A stretch of DNA of 23,892 nt from GWE2-40-63 sp050251815 (lineage in GTDB: Bacteria > Bacteroidota > Bacteroidia > Bacteroidales > SZUA-534): contig JBFWMB010000063.1 in the NCBI GenBank assembly GCA_050251815.1, positions 1 to 23,892 on the forward strand, given 5' to 3'. How positions within the stretch are numbered: position 1 is the stretch's first letter; each line of letters begins with the position of its first letter. The translations under genes were made by a program, and so were the position numbers. Below, piece after piece: positions 1-8,006 of the stretch. The notes beneath the pieces were generated by a model. That model made no database searches and had not been told where the DNA came from. It worked only from the letters and a program-made list of their open reading frames with translations.

Positions 1-2
1 TG

Positions 3-461
3 GAAATTCAACGCATGCCAAAAGATCCCAGGAAAAACTTTGCCCATCCGGCCGATGCACCTTATTTATCGGTATGTACTACATCGACTCACGATATGGC
101 TTCTGTTAGAGGATGGTTGGAAGAGAACCGGGAAAAAACACAACTCTTTTACAACCAGCAACTGGGAAAATGGGGCGAAATGCCCTTCTTTGCCGAGCCC
201 TGGGTTTGTAAGGAAATACTGATTCAGCACCTGTATTCGCCTGCCATGTGGACCGTTTTCCCCATTCAGGATTTACTGGCCATGGATGAGGAATTGCGTA
301 TTGAAAATCCAAATCAGGAACGCATTAACGAACCGGCAAATCCGCGGCATTACTGGAAGTACCGAATGCATCTTACTATGGAAGAACTATTAAAAGCCAA
401 AAACTTTAATAAGCAACTAGCCCAATTGGTTCAGGAATCGGGTAGAAAAATAAACAGTTAA
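3..461 (+). CDS. malQ: 4-alpha-glucanotransferase (GH77), C-terminal end only
   Basis: This is the 3' end of a reading frame that enters from the left edge; the first whole visible codon is at base 3 and about 152 residues remain. The visible part carries the GH77 signature TSTHDM followed by RGWLEE, then the conserved run from WVCKEILIQHL to WTVFPIQDLLAMDEEL, and NERINEPANPRHYWKYRM-like text typical of the (alpha/beta)8 barrel end of amylomaltases. The enzyme transfers alpha-1,4-glucan segments between maltodextrins and glucose and acts in the cytoplasm in maltose/glycogen metabolism. Bacteroidota versions usually have N-terminal starch-binding domains, which would lie outside this window. 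The gene is followed by an independently promoted gene, so it is probably the last gene of its unit. Identification is firm from the C-terminal motifs; the full length cannot be judged. Confidence 0.88.
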   Translation, partial: EIQRMPKDPRKNFAHPADAPYLSVCTTSTHDMASVRGWLEENREKTQLFYNQQLGKWGEMPFFAEPWVCKEILIQHLYSPAMWTVFPIQDLLAMDEELRIENPNQERINEPANPRHYWKYRMHLTMEELLKAKNFNKQLAQLVQESGRKINS

Positions 462-498
462 TAGTTACGTTTCCATTTCATATATAGTTTTGTTCGCT

Positions 499-506
499 TA
501 TTTTTG
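499..506 (+). promoter_or_regulatory. Bacteroidota-type -7 promoter element for the MORN-repeat gene
   Basis: TATTTTTG matches the TAnnTTTG -7 element exactly and lies 19 bases before the ATG at 526. A convincing TTTG -33 element at the right distance is not seen. The match supports choosing ATG 526 over the in-frame TTG at 490, which lies upstream of this element. Confidence 0.45.
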
Positions 507-525
507 CAAAAATTTTTTAAAACGT

Positions 526-1341
526 ATGAGAAAAATTGTTTTGTTACTTAGTACATTTTTTATTACTCTTTCCCTGATGTCGCAAAATGTAGGGCAACAA
601 GGCGACACCCTGCTTAATTATGTCGACATTAACGGGATGAAGCAAGGCAATTGGAAACAGTACCACGAAAATGGGAATCCCCGTTATGAGGCTTATTTTG
701 TCGATGATAAACCCATAGGGAAACTTACCCGTTGGGACAATAAAGGAAATCTTTATGCTATTCTTGAATACAAGAACACGGGTGAAAAGGCCACTGCCCG
801 GTTTTACCACAGCAATGGAAAAATAGCTGCTACCGGAAATTACCTGGGAAAAAGCAAGGATAGCATCTGGTTGTATTACGATGAAAACAGCCACTTGTAC
901 CTGCAGGAATCGTATGAAAAAGGCGAAAAGCATGGAATCTTTAAGCAGTTTACTTCAGAAGGTATTTTAATTGAGTTAATTACCTGGAAGCAGGGCATAA
1001 AAAACGGAAGCTGGAAAAAATTCTATGTGGAAGGGCCACTTATGTGGGAAGCCAACTTTGTTGATGGAAAGCTTGAGGGAGATGCCAAATCGTATTACAA
1101 AAATGGGAAGCTGCAAAAAGAGGGAAAGTTTGTCAACGATTTAATGGAAGGAGCCTGGCTGCGTTACAAAGAAAATGGCACATTTGAAAAAGTATTGCAG
1201 TACAAAAACGGAGTTTGTCCTGAAGTTGACCAGGAAAACGAAGAAATGTATAAAGAACTGCTAAAAAACAAAGACCAGATTGAAGGCCCAAACAATGCCA
1301 ACGATTTGGATTGGCTCCGCAACACAAACAATAGAAGATAA
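526..1341 (+). CDS. secreted MORN-type (YwqK-like) repeat protein
   Basis: The 271-residue product begins with a signal peptide (MRKIVLLLSTFFITLSLMSQ) and so is exported, probably to the periplasm or cell surface. The rest consists of tandem repeats of about 22 residues of the form YxNGxLxxEGxFxxGxxxGxWxxY, for example YYKNGKLQKEGKFVNDLMEG near residues 190-210. These are MORN_2-type repeats, which form extended beta-hairpin stacks. Databases often label such proteins toxin-antitoxin YwqK antitoxin, but no toxin gene is adjacent and that label says nothing about function here. An upstream in-frame TTG at 490 would add 12 residues ahead of the signal peptide; I prefer ATG 526 because the -7 element lies between the two. 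No catalytic residues are recognisable, so the role is unknown; it may be a surface or structural scaffold. A hairpin terminator follows directly. Confidence 0.8.
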   Translation: MRKIVLLLSTFFITLSLMSQNVGQQGDTLLNYVDINGMKQGNWKQYHENGNPRYEAYFVDDKPIGKLTRWDNKGNLYAILEYKNTGEKATARFYHSNGKIAATGNYLGKSKDSIWLYYDENSHLYLQESYEKGEKHGIFKQFTSEGILIELITWKQGIKNGSWKKFYVEGPLMWEANFVDGKLEGDAKSYYKNGKLQKEGKFVNDLMEGAWLRYKENGTFEKVLQYKNGVCPEVDQENEEMYKELLKNKDQIEGPNNANDLDWLRNTNNRR

Positions 1342-1366
1342 GGACAAATTAAAAATTACATCAATT

Positions 1367-1405
1367 AAAAAAGCCTGACTCGCTTGCAAGAGCCAGGCTT
1401 TTTTT
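1367..1405. terminator. bidirectional hairpin terminator between convergent genes
   Basis: The arms AAAAAAGCCTGACTC (1367-1381) and AGCCAGGCTTTTTT (from 1391) pair through GCCTG/CAGGC with one G-T wobble, around a loop of about nine bases. The A run on one side and T run on the other allow it to end transcription in both directions. It serves the MORN-repeat gene on the plus strand and the aldehyde dehydrogenase gene on the minus strand, overlapping the latter's stop codon. Confidence 0.8.
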
Positions 1406-2774
1406 ATGAAACTGACATTACCCGTTTAATCCATTTTAATTTATCGAAAGTATAGGGCGGATACTTGAATAAGGGTTCAAAACTGTAGCCCTTTTTCAGG
1501 ATGCTTTTTTGATGTGAGAAACACTCAAAACCAAATTTTCGATGGTAAGCGCCAATGCCCGAATTTCCAACTCCGCCAAACGGCAAATAACTGTTGGCCA
1601 AATGCATTACAGTATCATTAATGCAGCCGCCACCAAACGAAATATTGGCCATAACATAATCGATATGACTGTCCGATTTTGAAAAAATATACAAGGCCAG
1701 CGGTTTATCCAAAGCTCTGACATTTTTCACCGCATCTTCCAAAGCGGTAAACTCAATTACCGGCAAAATGGGGCCAAATATTTCTTCCTGCATTACCGCA
1801 TCGTCAAAACTTACCTTATGCAGCAAAGTGGGTTCAATAAAAAGCTCCTTTTTATCCGTTGTTCCACCATAATATATTTTTTCCTTATCAATAAGTCCTG
1901 CCAGGCGATCAAAATTGCGTTCATTAATTATGCGAATGTAACTCTGACTTTCGAAAGGATTATTGCCAAAAAACTGCTGAATGTAAGCTTTCATCTTTTC
2001 AAGCAGCTTTTCCTTTACATCGGCATGAACCATTACATAATCTGGTGCAACGCAGGTTTGCCCGGCATTTAAAAACTTGCCCCAGACCAAACGGCGAGCG
2101 GTAACATCGAGATTGGCATCGGGAAATACAAAGGCCGGACTTTTACCACCCAATTCCAGGGTAACCGGAGTTAGCTGTTTGGCCGCAGCCTGATAAACGA
2201 TGCCTCCAACTTTGGTACTTCCGGTAAAAAATATTTTATCGAATTTCTCTTCAAGCAGCCTGGTGGTTTCTTCCACACCTCCCTCCTGCACATACAAAAC
2301 CTGTGGACTAAAAGCATTGTTAAAAACATCGGCCATGGCTTTTGAAGTATGTGCTGCCAGTTCGCTGGGTTTAACAATTACTGTATTTCCGGCAGCCAGG
2401 GCCGAAACAGCAGGCACCAGCGAAAGTTGGTACGGATAATTCCAGGCACCAATCACAAGCACTGTTCCGTAGGGTTCGGAATAAATGTAACTCCGCCCGG
2501 GTTGATTTAGCACATTGGTTTTTACCCGCTTGGGTGCTACCCACTTTTTCAGGTTTTTCAATGCCTGCTCCAATTCGTGATAAATCATGGCAAATTCAGT
2601 AACATAAGTATCAAAAGCCCCTTTGTGAAAATCGGCTTTAATGGCCTCAAGAAACAAGGACTCGTTCTTCTGTAAGGCTTCTCTGAATTTAATCAGTAAC
2701 TCTTTGCGATACGCCAGGTTCTGCGTTGCCCCGGCATTAAAATGAGCGCGTTGATTTAATACAAGTTCCCTCAT
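1404..2774 (-). CDS. aldehyde dehydrogenase, ALDH3 type
   Basis: The product of about 456 residues oxidises aldehydes, probably medium- or long-chain fatty aldehydes, to acids with NAD(P)+. Its size and the short N-terminus are those of the class 3 (ALDH3/fatty aldehyde dehydrogenase) branch rather than the roughly 490-residue class 1/2 enzymes. Visible signatures in order are PYGTVLVIGAWNYP (from 101), the cofactor-binding VKPSE (134-138), FTGSTKVG (183-190), LELGGKSP with general base Glu207, NAGQTC with nucleophile Cys241, EEIFGPILPV, and the C-terminal LPFGGVGNSGIGAYHRKFGF. The open frame extends upstream to 2834, but the extra 20 residues are low-complexity and not like the family; the ATG at 2774 gives a normal start (MRELV). 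The gene is convergent with the MORN-repeat gene and divergent from the YihY-family gene. All catalytic residues are present, so the enzyme should be active; the substrate is inferred from subfamily only. Confidence 0.93.
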   Translation of the reverse strand: MRELVLNQRAHFNAGATQNLAYRKELLIKFREALQKNESLFLEAIKADFHKGAFDTYVTEFAMIYHELEQALKNLKKWVAPKRVKTNVLNQPGRSYIYSEPYGTVLVIGAWNYPYQLSLVPAVSALAAGNTVIVKPSELAAHTSKAMADVFNNAFSPQVLYVQEGGVEETTRLLEEKFDKIFFTGSTKVGGIVYQAAAKQLTPVTLELGGKSPAFVFPDANLDVTARRLVWGKFLNAGQTCVAPDYVMVHADVKEKLLEKMKAYIQQFFGNNPFESQSYIRIINERNFDRLAGLIDKEKIYYGGTTDKKELFIEPTLLHKVSFDDAVMQEEIFGPILPVIEFTALEDAVKNVRALDKPLALYIFSKSDSHIDYVMANISFGGGCINDTVMHLANSYLPFGGVGNSGIGAYHRKFGFECFSHQKSILKKGYSFEPLFKYPPYTFDKLKWIKRVMSVS

Positions 2775-2898
2775 AAGGCAAGGTTTAGTTTTTTTAGCAA
2801 ATGAATTTAAATAAAAAAAACTTAATCGCAGCATCTTTTTAACAAAAGCCTTTCTGGTGGTAATATTATTTGTAAATTAGTTACGTAAAATTCGCAAC

Positions 2899-4284
2899 AT
2901 GAAAAAGCTAATCAACCTTTTAAAACTTGCTTTTCTTAAGAGCAGGAGTTTTATCAACAATAATATCTGGAAAATAAATCTGAAAGAGCTACCCTGGTAT
3001 AAAATGGCACCCATTAAGCTGTTGCGAACTTTTATACTGGCTTATCGCGGATTTAACGAAGATAAAGTAAACCTGAGGGCATCGGCATTAACCTATTTCT
3101 CAATTCTATCGGTAGTACCCATAATTGCAATGGCTTTTGGTATTGCCAAAGGTTTTGGTTTTGACGATAAGATGCAGAAACTTTTACAGGAAAGCTTAAA
3201 AGGACAAGAAGACATTGCTACCTGGCTTATCGATTTTGCTACAAACATGCTTAACAGCGTTAAAGGCGGCTGGATTTTTGGAATTGGTTTGGTGTTTCTG
3301 CTATGGACCGTAATGCAGGTGCTAAGTAATATCGAAAATGCCTTTAACAGTATTTGGCAGGTTAAACACTCACGGGTATTTTTCCGCAAATTCAGCGATT
3401 ATTTTTCCATTATGCTGGTTGCTCCTATTCTGATTCTGGTTTCGAGCAGTTCGCAGGTGTTTATTATTGAAACTGTTGATAGGATTAGTAACGAGATTAC
3501 CTTTATTGGTTACGTGGGACCAATAATCCATTTTTTTGTAAAACTTGTACCTTATGTTTTGGTTTGGATGCTGTTTACGTTTATTTATATGGTGATGCCT
3601 AACACCAAGGTAAAATTTGGCTCAGCCCTTATTGCCGGTATTATTGCCGGAACGGTTTTTCAGGTGCTGCAATGGGGATACATTCATTTTCAGATTGGCG
3701 TTTCGCGTTACAACACCATTTATGGTAGTTTTGCAGCGCTTCCTCTTTTTTTAGTTTGGTTGAATTACAGTTGGCTCATCGTACTTTTTGGCGCTGAAAT
3801 ATCGTTTTCGGCACAAAATCATCACCAGTATGAGTACGAAAGCGATATAAAAAACATGAATTTGCGAACCAAGCGACTGACCGCTCTTTATATTCTAAAC
3901 CACGTTATTCATAATTTTGAAGCCGGTAATGCCCCCTTAACTGCACAGGTTATTTCACAAAAATTAAAATTGCCCGTAAAGTTTGTTCGTCAAATGATTT
4001 ATGAATTGATAGCCTGTGAAATACTGGCAGAAACTCCGAGCAATGATTTTAAAGAACCGGCATTTTTACCAGCTAAAAGTACCCAAACCATAACATTGCA
4101 TTATGTTATTCAGAAATTAAATAATTTTGGTTTGGATTACACCTTTTTAAATGCCGGTGACAAGCTGTTGACCAGTATTGAAACCCGTATGGATGCCTTT
4201 GAAAAACTAATTGAACAATCGGATGCAAACACCCTGCTGGTGAATATAATTGACATGAAAGAACCGAAATCGGTAAAGGCTTAA
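2899..4284 (+). CDS. YihY/BrkB-family inner-membrane protein with C-terminal helical extension
   Basis: The 461-residue product has the YihY/BrkB (formerly RNase BN) domain at about residues 45-310. It starts with the conserved RASALTYFSILSVVPIIAMAF and continues with several membrane segments (about 130-150, 172-192, 215-240, 250-275, 285-310), including the family motif YGSFAALPLFLVWLNYSWLIVLFGAEISF. Family members are polytopic membrane proteins of unsettled function; the old ribonuclease BN name is a misassignment. Residues from about 320 to 461 form a soluble tail that resembles a winged-helix fold (ALYILNHVIHNF, then LTAQVISQKLKLPVKFVRQMIYELIACEIL), much longer than in the ~290-residue E. 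coli protein. The first 40 residues are polar and basic and lie in the cytoplasm. The gene is divergent from the aldehyde dehydrogenase and ends 17 bases before the convergent riboside kinase gene. Confidence 0.88.
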   Translation: MKKLINLLKLAFLKSRSFINNNIWKINLKELPWYKMAPIKLLRTFILAYRGFNEDKVNLRASALTYFSILSVVPIIAMAFGIAKGFGFDDKMQKLLQESLKGQEDIATWLIDFATNMLNSVKGGWIFGIGLVFLLWTVMQVLSNIENAFNSIWQVKHSRVFFRKFSDYFSIMLVAPILILVSSSSQVFIIETVDRISNEITFIGYVGPIIHFFVKLVPYVLVWMLFTFIYMVMPNTKVKFGSALIAGIIAGTVFQVLQWGYIHFQIGVSRYNTIYGSFAALPLFLVWLNYSWLIVLFGAEISFSAQNHHQYEYESDIKNMNLRTKRLTALYILNHVIHNFEAGNAPLTAQVISQKLKLPVKFVRQMIYELIACEILAETPSNDFKEPAFLPAKSTQTITLHYVIQKLNNFGLDYTFLNAGDKLLTSIETRMDAFEKLIEQSDANTLLVNIIDMKEPKSVKA

Positions 4285-4301
4285 TTAGCAAATAAATTTG
4301 T

Positions 4302-4841
4302 TTACAAAAACAACTGATGCTGTAATATTTCCAGTGCCTTCTGCAAACGATTTTCGCCTGTTCCAGAAACCAGTGCAAAAGGAAAACCAAAATTCCTTAA
4401 TTCCTGTTGATAGATTTCCAACAATTTTTCACGCATAAGGCCGCCATTTTCACGAACCGGATCGGCTATCCAGGGCAAATCGGTATTGCAAACCAGATGG
4501 AACACTCTGGGTTGTTGTTGTATGGCTTTAAGTAACCAATCAGGACATTTTTTATACACCACATCGAACCAAACTTTGGTAATAATTAATCCGGTATCGA
4601 AAATAGCAAAGGGCGATTCCGGCAGTTGTTCATCGTTAAAACGGCTTATTTGTAAACGGGCAATTTTTTCCACATCGGCATATTGATAAGGTCGTCCCAG
4701 GTTGGCAATATAATCGCGCGACAATTCAGGAATCCACCTACAATTCAGGCTTTGCGCCAATTGTGCAGCCAATTCGGTTTTACCGGTCGATTCCGGTCCG
4801 GTAATTACAATGTAAGGATACCTGAATTTTCTTTTGTCCAT
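4302..4841 (-). CDS. NadR-type nicotinamide riboside kinase (AAA/P-loop)
   Basis: This P-loop kinase of about 179 residues corresponds to the C-terminal ribosylnicotinamide kinase domain of NadR, without the N-terminal repressor and adenylyltransferase domains. It phosphorylates nicotinamide riboside to NMN with ATP in the cytoplasm. The Walker A motif GPESTGKTEL follows the first strand (YPYIVITG), then come the family-typical PELSRDYIANLGRPYQY, FAIFDTGLIITKVWFDVVY (Walker B-like aspartate) and LPWIADPVREN. I place the start at ATG 4841 (MDKRKFRYP); another in-frame ATG lies at 4853. With either start the gene overlaps the end of pnuC, by 37 or 49 bases, pointing to co-transcription and possible translational coupling. 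The pairing with PnuC is functionally logical: the transporter admits the riboside by facilitated diffusion and the kinase traps it as NMN. Confidence 0.88.
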   Translation of the reverse strand: MDKRKFRYPYIVITGPESTGKTELAAQLAQSLNCRWIPELSRDYIANLGRPYQYADVEKIARLQISRFNDEQLPESPFAIFDTGLIITKVWFDVVYKKCPDWLLKAIQQQPRVFHLVCNTDLPWIADPVRENGGLMREKLLEIYQQELRNFGFPFALVSGTGENRLQKALEILQHQLFL

Positions 4842-5422
4842 TCTTTTTTCCACTCTTTATAACCCAATACAGCCAGCACGGTGTAAATTAAAAATAAAAC
4901 AATGCTTGAATACAGTTCCCGGTAAAAGTAAAGTACTACCGAAATACTATCAACTACCACCCAGATTATCCAATGCTCTAAAATTTTTCGTGCCAACATA
5001 TACGTGGCCATAAAACTGAACGCCGTTGTAAAAGCATCAATCCAGGGAACGGGTGAATCGGTATAGTGTATCAGCAATTGCGCAATACCCAGCCATAAAA
5101 GTAAAGTAAGCATCAGCAATCCAATTCCCTGTCTCAAATTGAGCTTTGATACTGGCAACTCCTTTTTGTCTGACAATGCAATGTCAATTCGGGCCCAGTG
5201 TATCCAACCATATATGCCCATTAAAACATAATAAAGCTGCAAAAACATATCGGCATAAATTTTTGCCCCAAAAAAAACATACAGGTACAAAACAGACGAG
5301 ATGATGCCAAAAGGCCAACACCCAATGCGCTGTTTCACTGAAAGAATAATATAGATTAATCCTGTAATTACAGCTAAATTTTCAATCCAGTGGTTGCTAA
5401 GCCAGGTAAATATTGGTTCCAT
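4805..5422 (-). CDS. pnuC: nicotinamide riboside transporter PnuC
   Basis: The 205-residue inner-membrane protein imports nicotinamide riboside for NAD synthesis. It shows the characteristic PnuC core: a first membrane segment NLAVITGLIYIILSVKQ, then WPFGIISSVLYLYVFFGAKIYADMFLQLYYVLMGIYGWIHW, whose tryptophans and asparagine/glutamine-type polar residues line the substrate path in known structures. Later come DAFTTAFSFMATYMLARKILEHWIIWVVVDSISVVLYFY and a last helix ending in a lysine-rich cytosolic tail. About seven membrane segments fit the family. The start at 5422 is an ATG just downstream of a hairpin and a possible -7 element (5440-5447). The gene lies 69 bases downstream of ctpA and overlaps the riboside kinase gene. 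Length and motifs are normal. Confidence 0.92.
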   Translation of the reverse strand: MEPIFTWLSNHWIENLAVITGLIYIILSVKQRIGCWPFGIISSVLYLYVFFGAKIYADMFLQLYYVLMGIYGWIHWARIDIALSDKKELPVSKLNLRQGIGLLMLTLLLWLGIAQLLIHYTDSPVPWIDAFTTAFSFMATYMLARKILEHWIIWVVVDSISVVLYFYRELYSSIVLFLIYTVLAVLGYKEWKKEWTKENSGILTL

Positions 5423-5431
5423 AGGTAAAAC

Positions 5432-5476
5432 AAAAATGCCAAAAATAGTTCATTTCTCTATTTCCGGCATTTTTTT
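5432..5476 (-). terminator. hairpin terminator downstream of ctpA
   Basis: The outer stem pairs AAAAATGCC (5432-5440) with GGCATTTTT (5466-5474), and an inner stem pairs AAATAG (5443-5448) with CTATTT (5458-5463) around a nine-base loop. Read on the minus strand it ends in a T-rich run after the ctpA stop and before the pnuC start, so it may partly separate ctpA from the pnuC-kinase pair. Confidence 0.6.
5440..5447 (-). promoter_or_regulatory. possible -7 promoter element for pnuC
   Basis: The minus strand reads TATTTTTG, an exact TAnnTTTG match, 17 bases before the pnuC ATG and inside the arm of the ctpA terminator hairpin. No clear -33 element is visible and the region is A/T rich, so a chance match is possible. 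Confidence 0.3.
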
Positions 5477-5491
5477 ATAGTTATTATGAAT

Positions 5492-7117
5492 TTATTTGCT
5501 CAGGTTTAATTTCGACTGATAAGCTTTATCGTCGAGCATAACCTTTACTGCTTCGTTATAAATAGGATCGAGCTGATTTACCACTTCATAAAACTCGCTT
5601 GTACCCCACAAATCACGGGCTATTAAAGCTTTCAAATTGGCTTTTAAACTAACGTAACTCTTATTATAACCTGCTTCGTCGAACGAAAGTTTTTCGTTTT
5701 CAGCAAAGGCTATAAAGTCTTTCAAAAAAGCTTCGTCAATTTCAAAATTTTCGATAAAATATGCAAAAGTACCGTGCTTTTTATGTTCTTTATAGTTTCG
5801 TTCCAATTCGGCGCGGTTTTTATCCATATAATTCAGAATGTAGCGGTTAATAATTCCTTTGCGAATTAAGTCGCGGTAGTAATCGGAATAGCCAGTAGTG
5901 TCGATGGGCACAAAAATATCGGGCATTATGCCTCCACCGCCGTAAACAACCCTTTTCTTCACGAGTGTGGCGTATTTTAGCGATTCTGGAAATTGTATCG
6001 AATCGGCATTCGATAATTCCCCGTGATTGTATCGGTTAATCAAATCGTGATGGTAATTGTCGGTTCCCTTTTCGTACGATTTTTGAATCAATCGCCCGGT
6101 TGGTGTGTAATAGCGGGCAATGGTAAGGCGCATCATGGAACCATCGGGCAATGCCAGTGGACGCTGAACCAGTCCTTTACCAAACGAACGACGCCCAACC
6201 AAAACCCCACGATCCCAATCCTGAACGGCTCCGGCAACGATCTCGCTGGCCGATGCCGATCCTTCGTCAATCATTATTACCACTTTCCCGGTTTCAAAGC
6301 TACCGGTTTTTGTTGCTTTGGTTTCGCTGCGCTCGCTTTTTAAACCTTCGGTATAAACAATTAATTGATCATTTTTCAGAAACTCGTCAGCTAATTCTTC
6401 AGCCATATTCAGGTAACCGCCGCCATTATCAGTCAAATCGAGAATTAAGTGTTCGGCACCTTCTTTACGCAGTTTAGCAACGGCTTCGCGATACTCCTGC
6501 ATAGTAGTTGCTGCAAAGCGGTTGAGTTTTACATAACCTACTTTGTCTTTTTTGCTTACCATATAGGCCGCATCGAGACTGTAAATGGGAATTTTGTCGC
6601 GAATAATTTCAAAATCGAGCAGGTCTTTTTCGCCACGACGCTTTATAGCAACCACCACTTTAGTTCCTTTTTTGCCACGCAGCCTGTCAAAAACCATTTC
6701 GTTGGTAATTTTTACACCGGCTACATTTTCACCGTCGATGCTAACAATACGATCGCCGGCCAGAATTCCAACTTTTTCCGACGGGCCGCCTGAAATGGGA
6801 GAAACCACCATCAGGGTATCGTATAAAATATTAAACTGGATTCCAATTCCTTCAAAACTACCCTGTAAAGGCTCGTTCATGCGCTGAACTTCCTCTTTCG
6901 AAATATACACCGAATGGGGATCGAGTTCCTTGAGCATTTCAACCACAGCCGATTCAACCAATTTCTCCTTATTTACCGAATCAACATAAAAAGCCTCAAT
7001 GTAACCGAGAACTTTCGAGAATTTATACACTTCGTCGTTAAAAAGCTGACTAAAAGAAGTTATATGGAAAGTAAATAACAGTAGCAGCGTTGATACTAAA
7101 AATTTTCTGTTCATCAT
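5492..7117 (-). CDS. ctpA: S41-family C-terminal processing peptidase with PDZ domain
   Basis: The 541-residue protein is an exported serine protease of the CtpA/Prc family that cleaves periplasmic proteins from their C-termini. An N-terminal signal peptide (NRKFLVSTLLLLFTFHITSFSQ) precedes a helical region with the family text LDPHSVYIS (65-73). A PDZ domain follows at about residues 85-175 (SFEGIGIQF, SPISGGPSEKVGILAGDRI). The S41 catalytic domain spans about 180-370: VGYVKLNRF, LILDLTDNGGGYL, then GSASASEIVAGAVQD with the presumed nucleophile Ser289 and SFGKGLVQ with the general base Lys314, 25 residues apart as in known CtpA/Prc enzymes. A C-terminal helical tail (about 420-541) is usual in Bacteroidota members. 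The start MMN offers two adjacent ATGs (7117 or 7114). A -7 promoter match lies at 7155-7162. All catalytic residues are intact. Confidence 0.93.
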   Translation of the reverse strand: MMNRKFLVSTLLLLFTFHITSFSQLFNDEVYKFSKVLGYIEAFYVDSVNKEKLVESAVVEMLKELDPHSVYISKEEVQRMNEPLQGSFEGIGIQFNILYDTLMVVSPISGGPSEKVGILAGDRIVSIDGENVAGVKITNEMVFDRLRGKKGTKVVVAIKRRGEKDLLDFEIIRDKIPIYSLDAAYMVSKKDKVGYVKLNRFAATTMQEYREAVAKLRKEGAEHLILDLTDNGGGYLNMAEELADEFLKNDQLIVYTEGLKSERSETKATKTGSFETGKVVIMIDEGSASASEIVAGAVQDWDRGVLVGRRSFGKGLVQRPLALPDGSMMRLTIARYYTPTGRLIQKSYEKGTDNYHHDLINRYNHGELSNADSIQFPESLKYATLVKKRVVYGGGGIMPDIFVPIDTTGYSDYYRDLIRKGIINRYILNYMDKNRAELERNYKEHKKHGTFAYFIENFEIDEAFLKDFIAFAENEKLSFDEAGYNKSYVSLKANLKALIARDLWGTSEFYEVVNQLDPIYNEAVKVMLDDKAYQSKLNLSK

Positions 7118-7154
7118 GATTAAATTTTATTTTGGGATTTAATGTGACGACATT

Positions 7155-7162
7155 CAAAAGTA
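7155..7162 (-). promoter_or_regulatory. -7 promoter element for ctpA
   Basis: The minus strand reads TACTTTTG, an exact TAnnTTTG match, about 38 bases before the ctpA start codon in the ctpA/LOG divergent intergenic region. A -33 TTTG at standard spacing is not evident. Confidence 0.45.
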
Positions 7163-7290
7163 ATGCCGTAAATAAAAGTCGTGACCCGGATTCCAAAGTT
7201 ACAATAAAAAACGATTTTTAAAATTATAGTTCCATCTTGGAGTTAACAGCTCCTTAATAAAAACGTACCCTTTGATTTTCTATAAACAGT

Positions 7291-7323
7291 TTTGGTTGCT
7301 TTCTGTTTGAATTTATTACTTTG
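7291..7323 (+). promoter_or_regulatory. -33/-7 promoter for the LOG-family gene
   Basis: A TTTG at 7291-7294 and TTACTTTG at 7316-7323 (one mismatch to TAnnTTTG) are separated by 21 bases, close to the usual Bacteroidota spacing. The ATG at 7347 follows 23 bases later. Confidence 0.45.
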
Positions 7324-7346
7324 CGCAAAAATTTTAAAAATTTAGT

Positions 7347-7946
7347 ATGGATAAGATTTGTGTATTTTGCAGTTCGAATTTAGGGAATGATAAAGCATAT
7401 ATTGAGGTAGCCCAGAAATTAGGGCGCTTGCTGGCTGAACGAAAAATAACACTGGTGTATGGCGGGGCAAATGTTGGTTTGATGCGTGCCGTTGCCGAAT
7501 CGATACTTGAACACGGAGGAAAAGCAATTGGTGTAATTACTCATTTTTTAGCACAAAAACATTTAACACAACCCGGATTAAGCGAATTAATTTTGGTTGA
7601 TACCATGCAGGAACGGAAAGCTAAAATGGCCGAATTGGCCGATGCTTTTATTACTTTACCTGGCGGATTTGGAACGCTTGAAGAATTATTTGAGGTATTA
7701 ACAGCCGGACAGCTCGGTTTGCATCATAAACCCATGGCCCTTATTAACACCAACGGATTCTACGAACATTTAAAATTACACCTGAGTCAAATGGTTCAGG
7801 CAGAAATGTTACTGAAACCTCATGCGGGAATTGCACAATTTGTCGACAGTCCTCTGGAAGCTTTAAACGCCCTTGAAAACTACCAGGCTCCGGTTATTGA
7901 AAAATGGATTGAAAATATCAGGCGTGCCAACGGGCATTTTAATTAG
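7347..7946 (+). CDS. LOG-family nucleoside 5'-monophosphate phosphoribohydrolase (TIGR00730)
   Basis: The 199-residue cytosolic protein belongs to the Lonely Guy (LOG) family, which hydrolyses the N-glycosidic bond of nucleoside monophosphates (AMP, cytokinin ribotides) to base and ribose 5-phosphate. It starts with the Rossmann strand KICVFCSSN. It then shows VYGGANVGLMRAVAESILEHGG, the QERKAKM motif (89-95) with the conserved Arg90/Lys91, and the family signature PGGFGTLEELFE (105-116), which contributes the catalytic glutamate and phosphate-binding loop. Length is normal. Many annotations call such proteins lysine decarboxylase, which is a misnomer. It is divergent from ctpA and convergent with the DUF21-CBS gene; it has its own promoter match. 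The exact nucleotide substrate cannot be told from sequence; a housekeeping nucleotide-salvage role is more likely than cytokinin production. Confidence 0.92.
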   Translation: MDKICVFCSSNLGNDKAYIEVAQKLGRLLAERKITLVYGGANVGLMRAVAESILEHGGKAIGVITHFLAQKHLTQPGLSELILVDTMQERKAKMAELADAFITLPGGFGTLEELFEVLTAGQLGLHHKPMALINTNGFYEHLKLHLSQMVQAEMLLKPHAGIAQFVDSPLEALNALENYQAPVIEKWIENIRRANGHFN

Positions 7947-8006
7947 CAGATAAAAAAAGTGCAGCACAGCTTCTGAACAATCCGCCTGAATGGTTAATAC
8001 CATAGG

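Noticed and set aside
490..525. Upstream TTG start for the MORN-repeat gene
   Set aside because: It would put 12 extra residues before a good signal peptide and lies upstream of the TAnnTTTG element that likely drives the gene.
526..1341. Toxin-antitoxin system based on the YwqK label
   Set aside because: No toxin-like gene is adjacent and the protein has a signal peptide; the label comes only from MORN-type repeats.
2775..2834. Upstream N-terminal extension of the aldehyde dehydrogenase
   Set aside because: The 20 added residues are low-complexity and unlike ALDH3 N-termini; the ATG at 2774 gives a standard start.
5500..7110. Several 100-codon frames antisense to ctpA and other long genes
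   Set aside because: They lie wholly inside well-supported genes on the opposite strand and show no family motifs.
7947..8006. Hairpin terminator between the LOG and DUF21-CBS genes
   Set aside because: Only GTGC-A-GCAC is present, with an impossible one-base loop; the A run alone is not enough to call a terminator.
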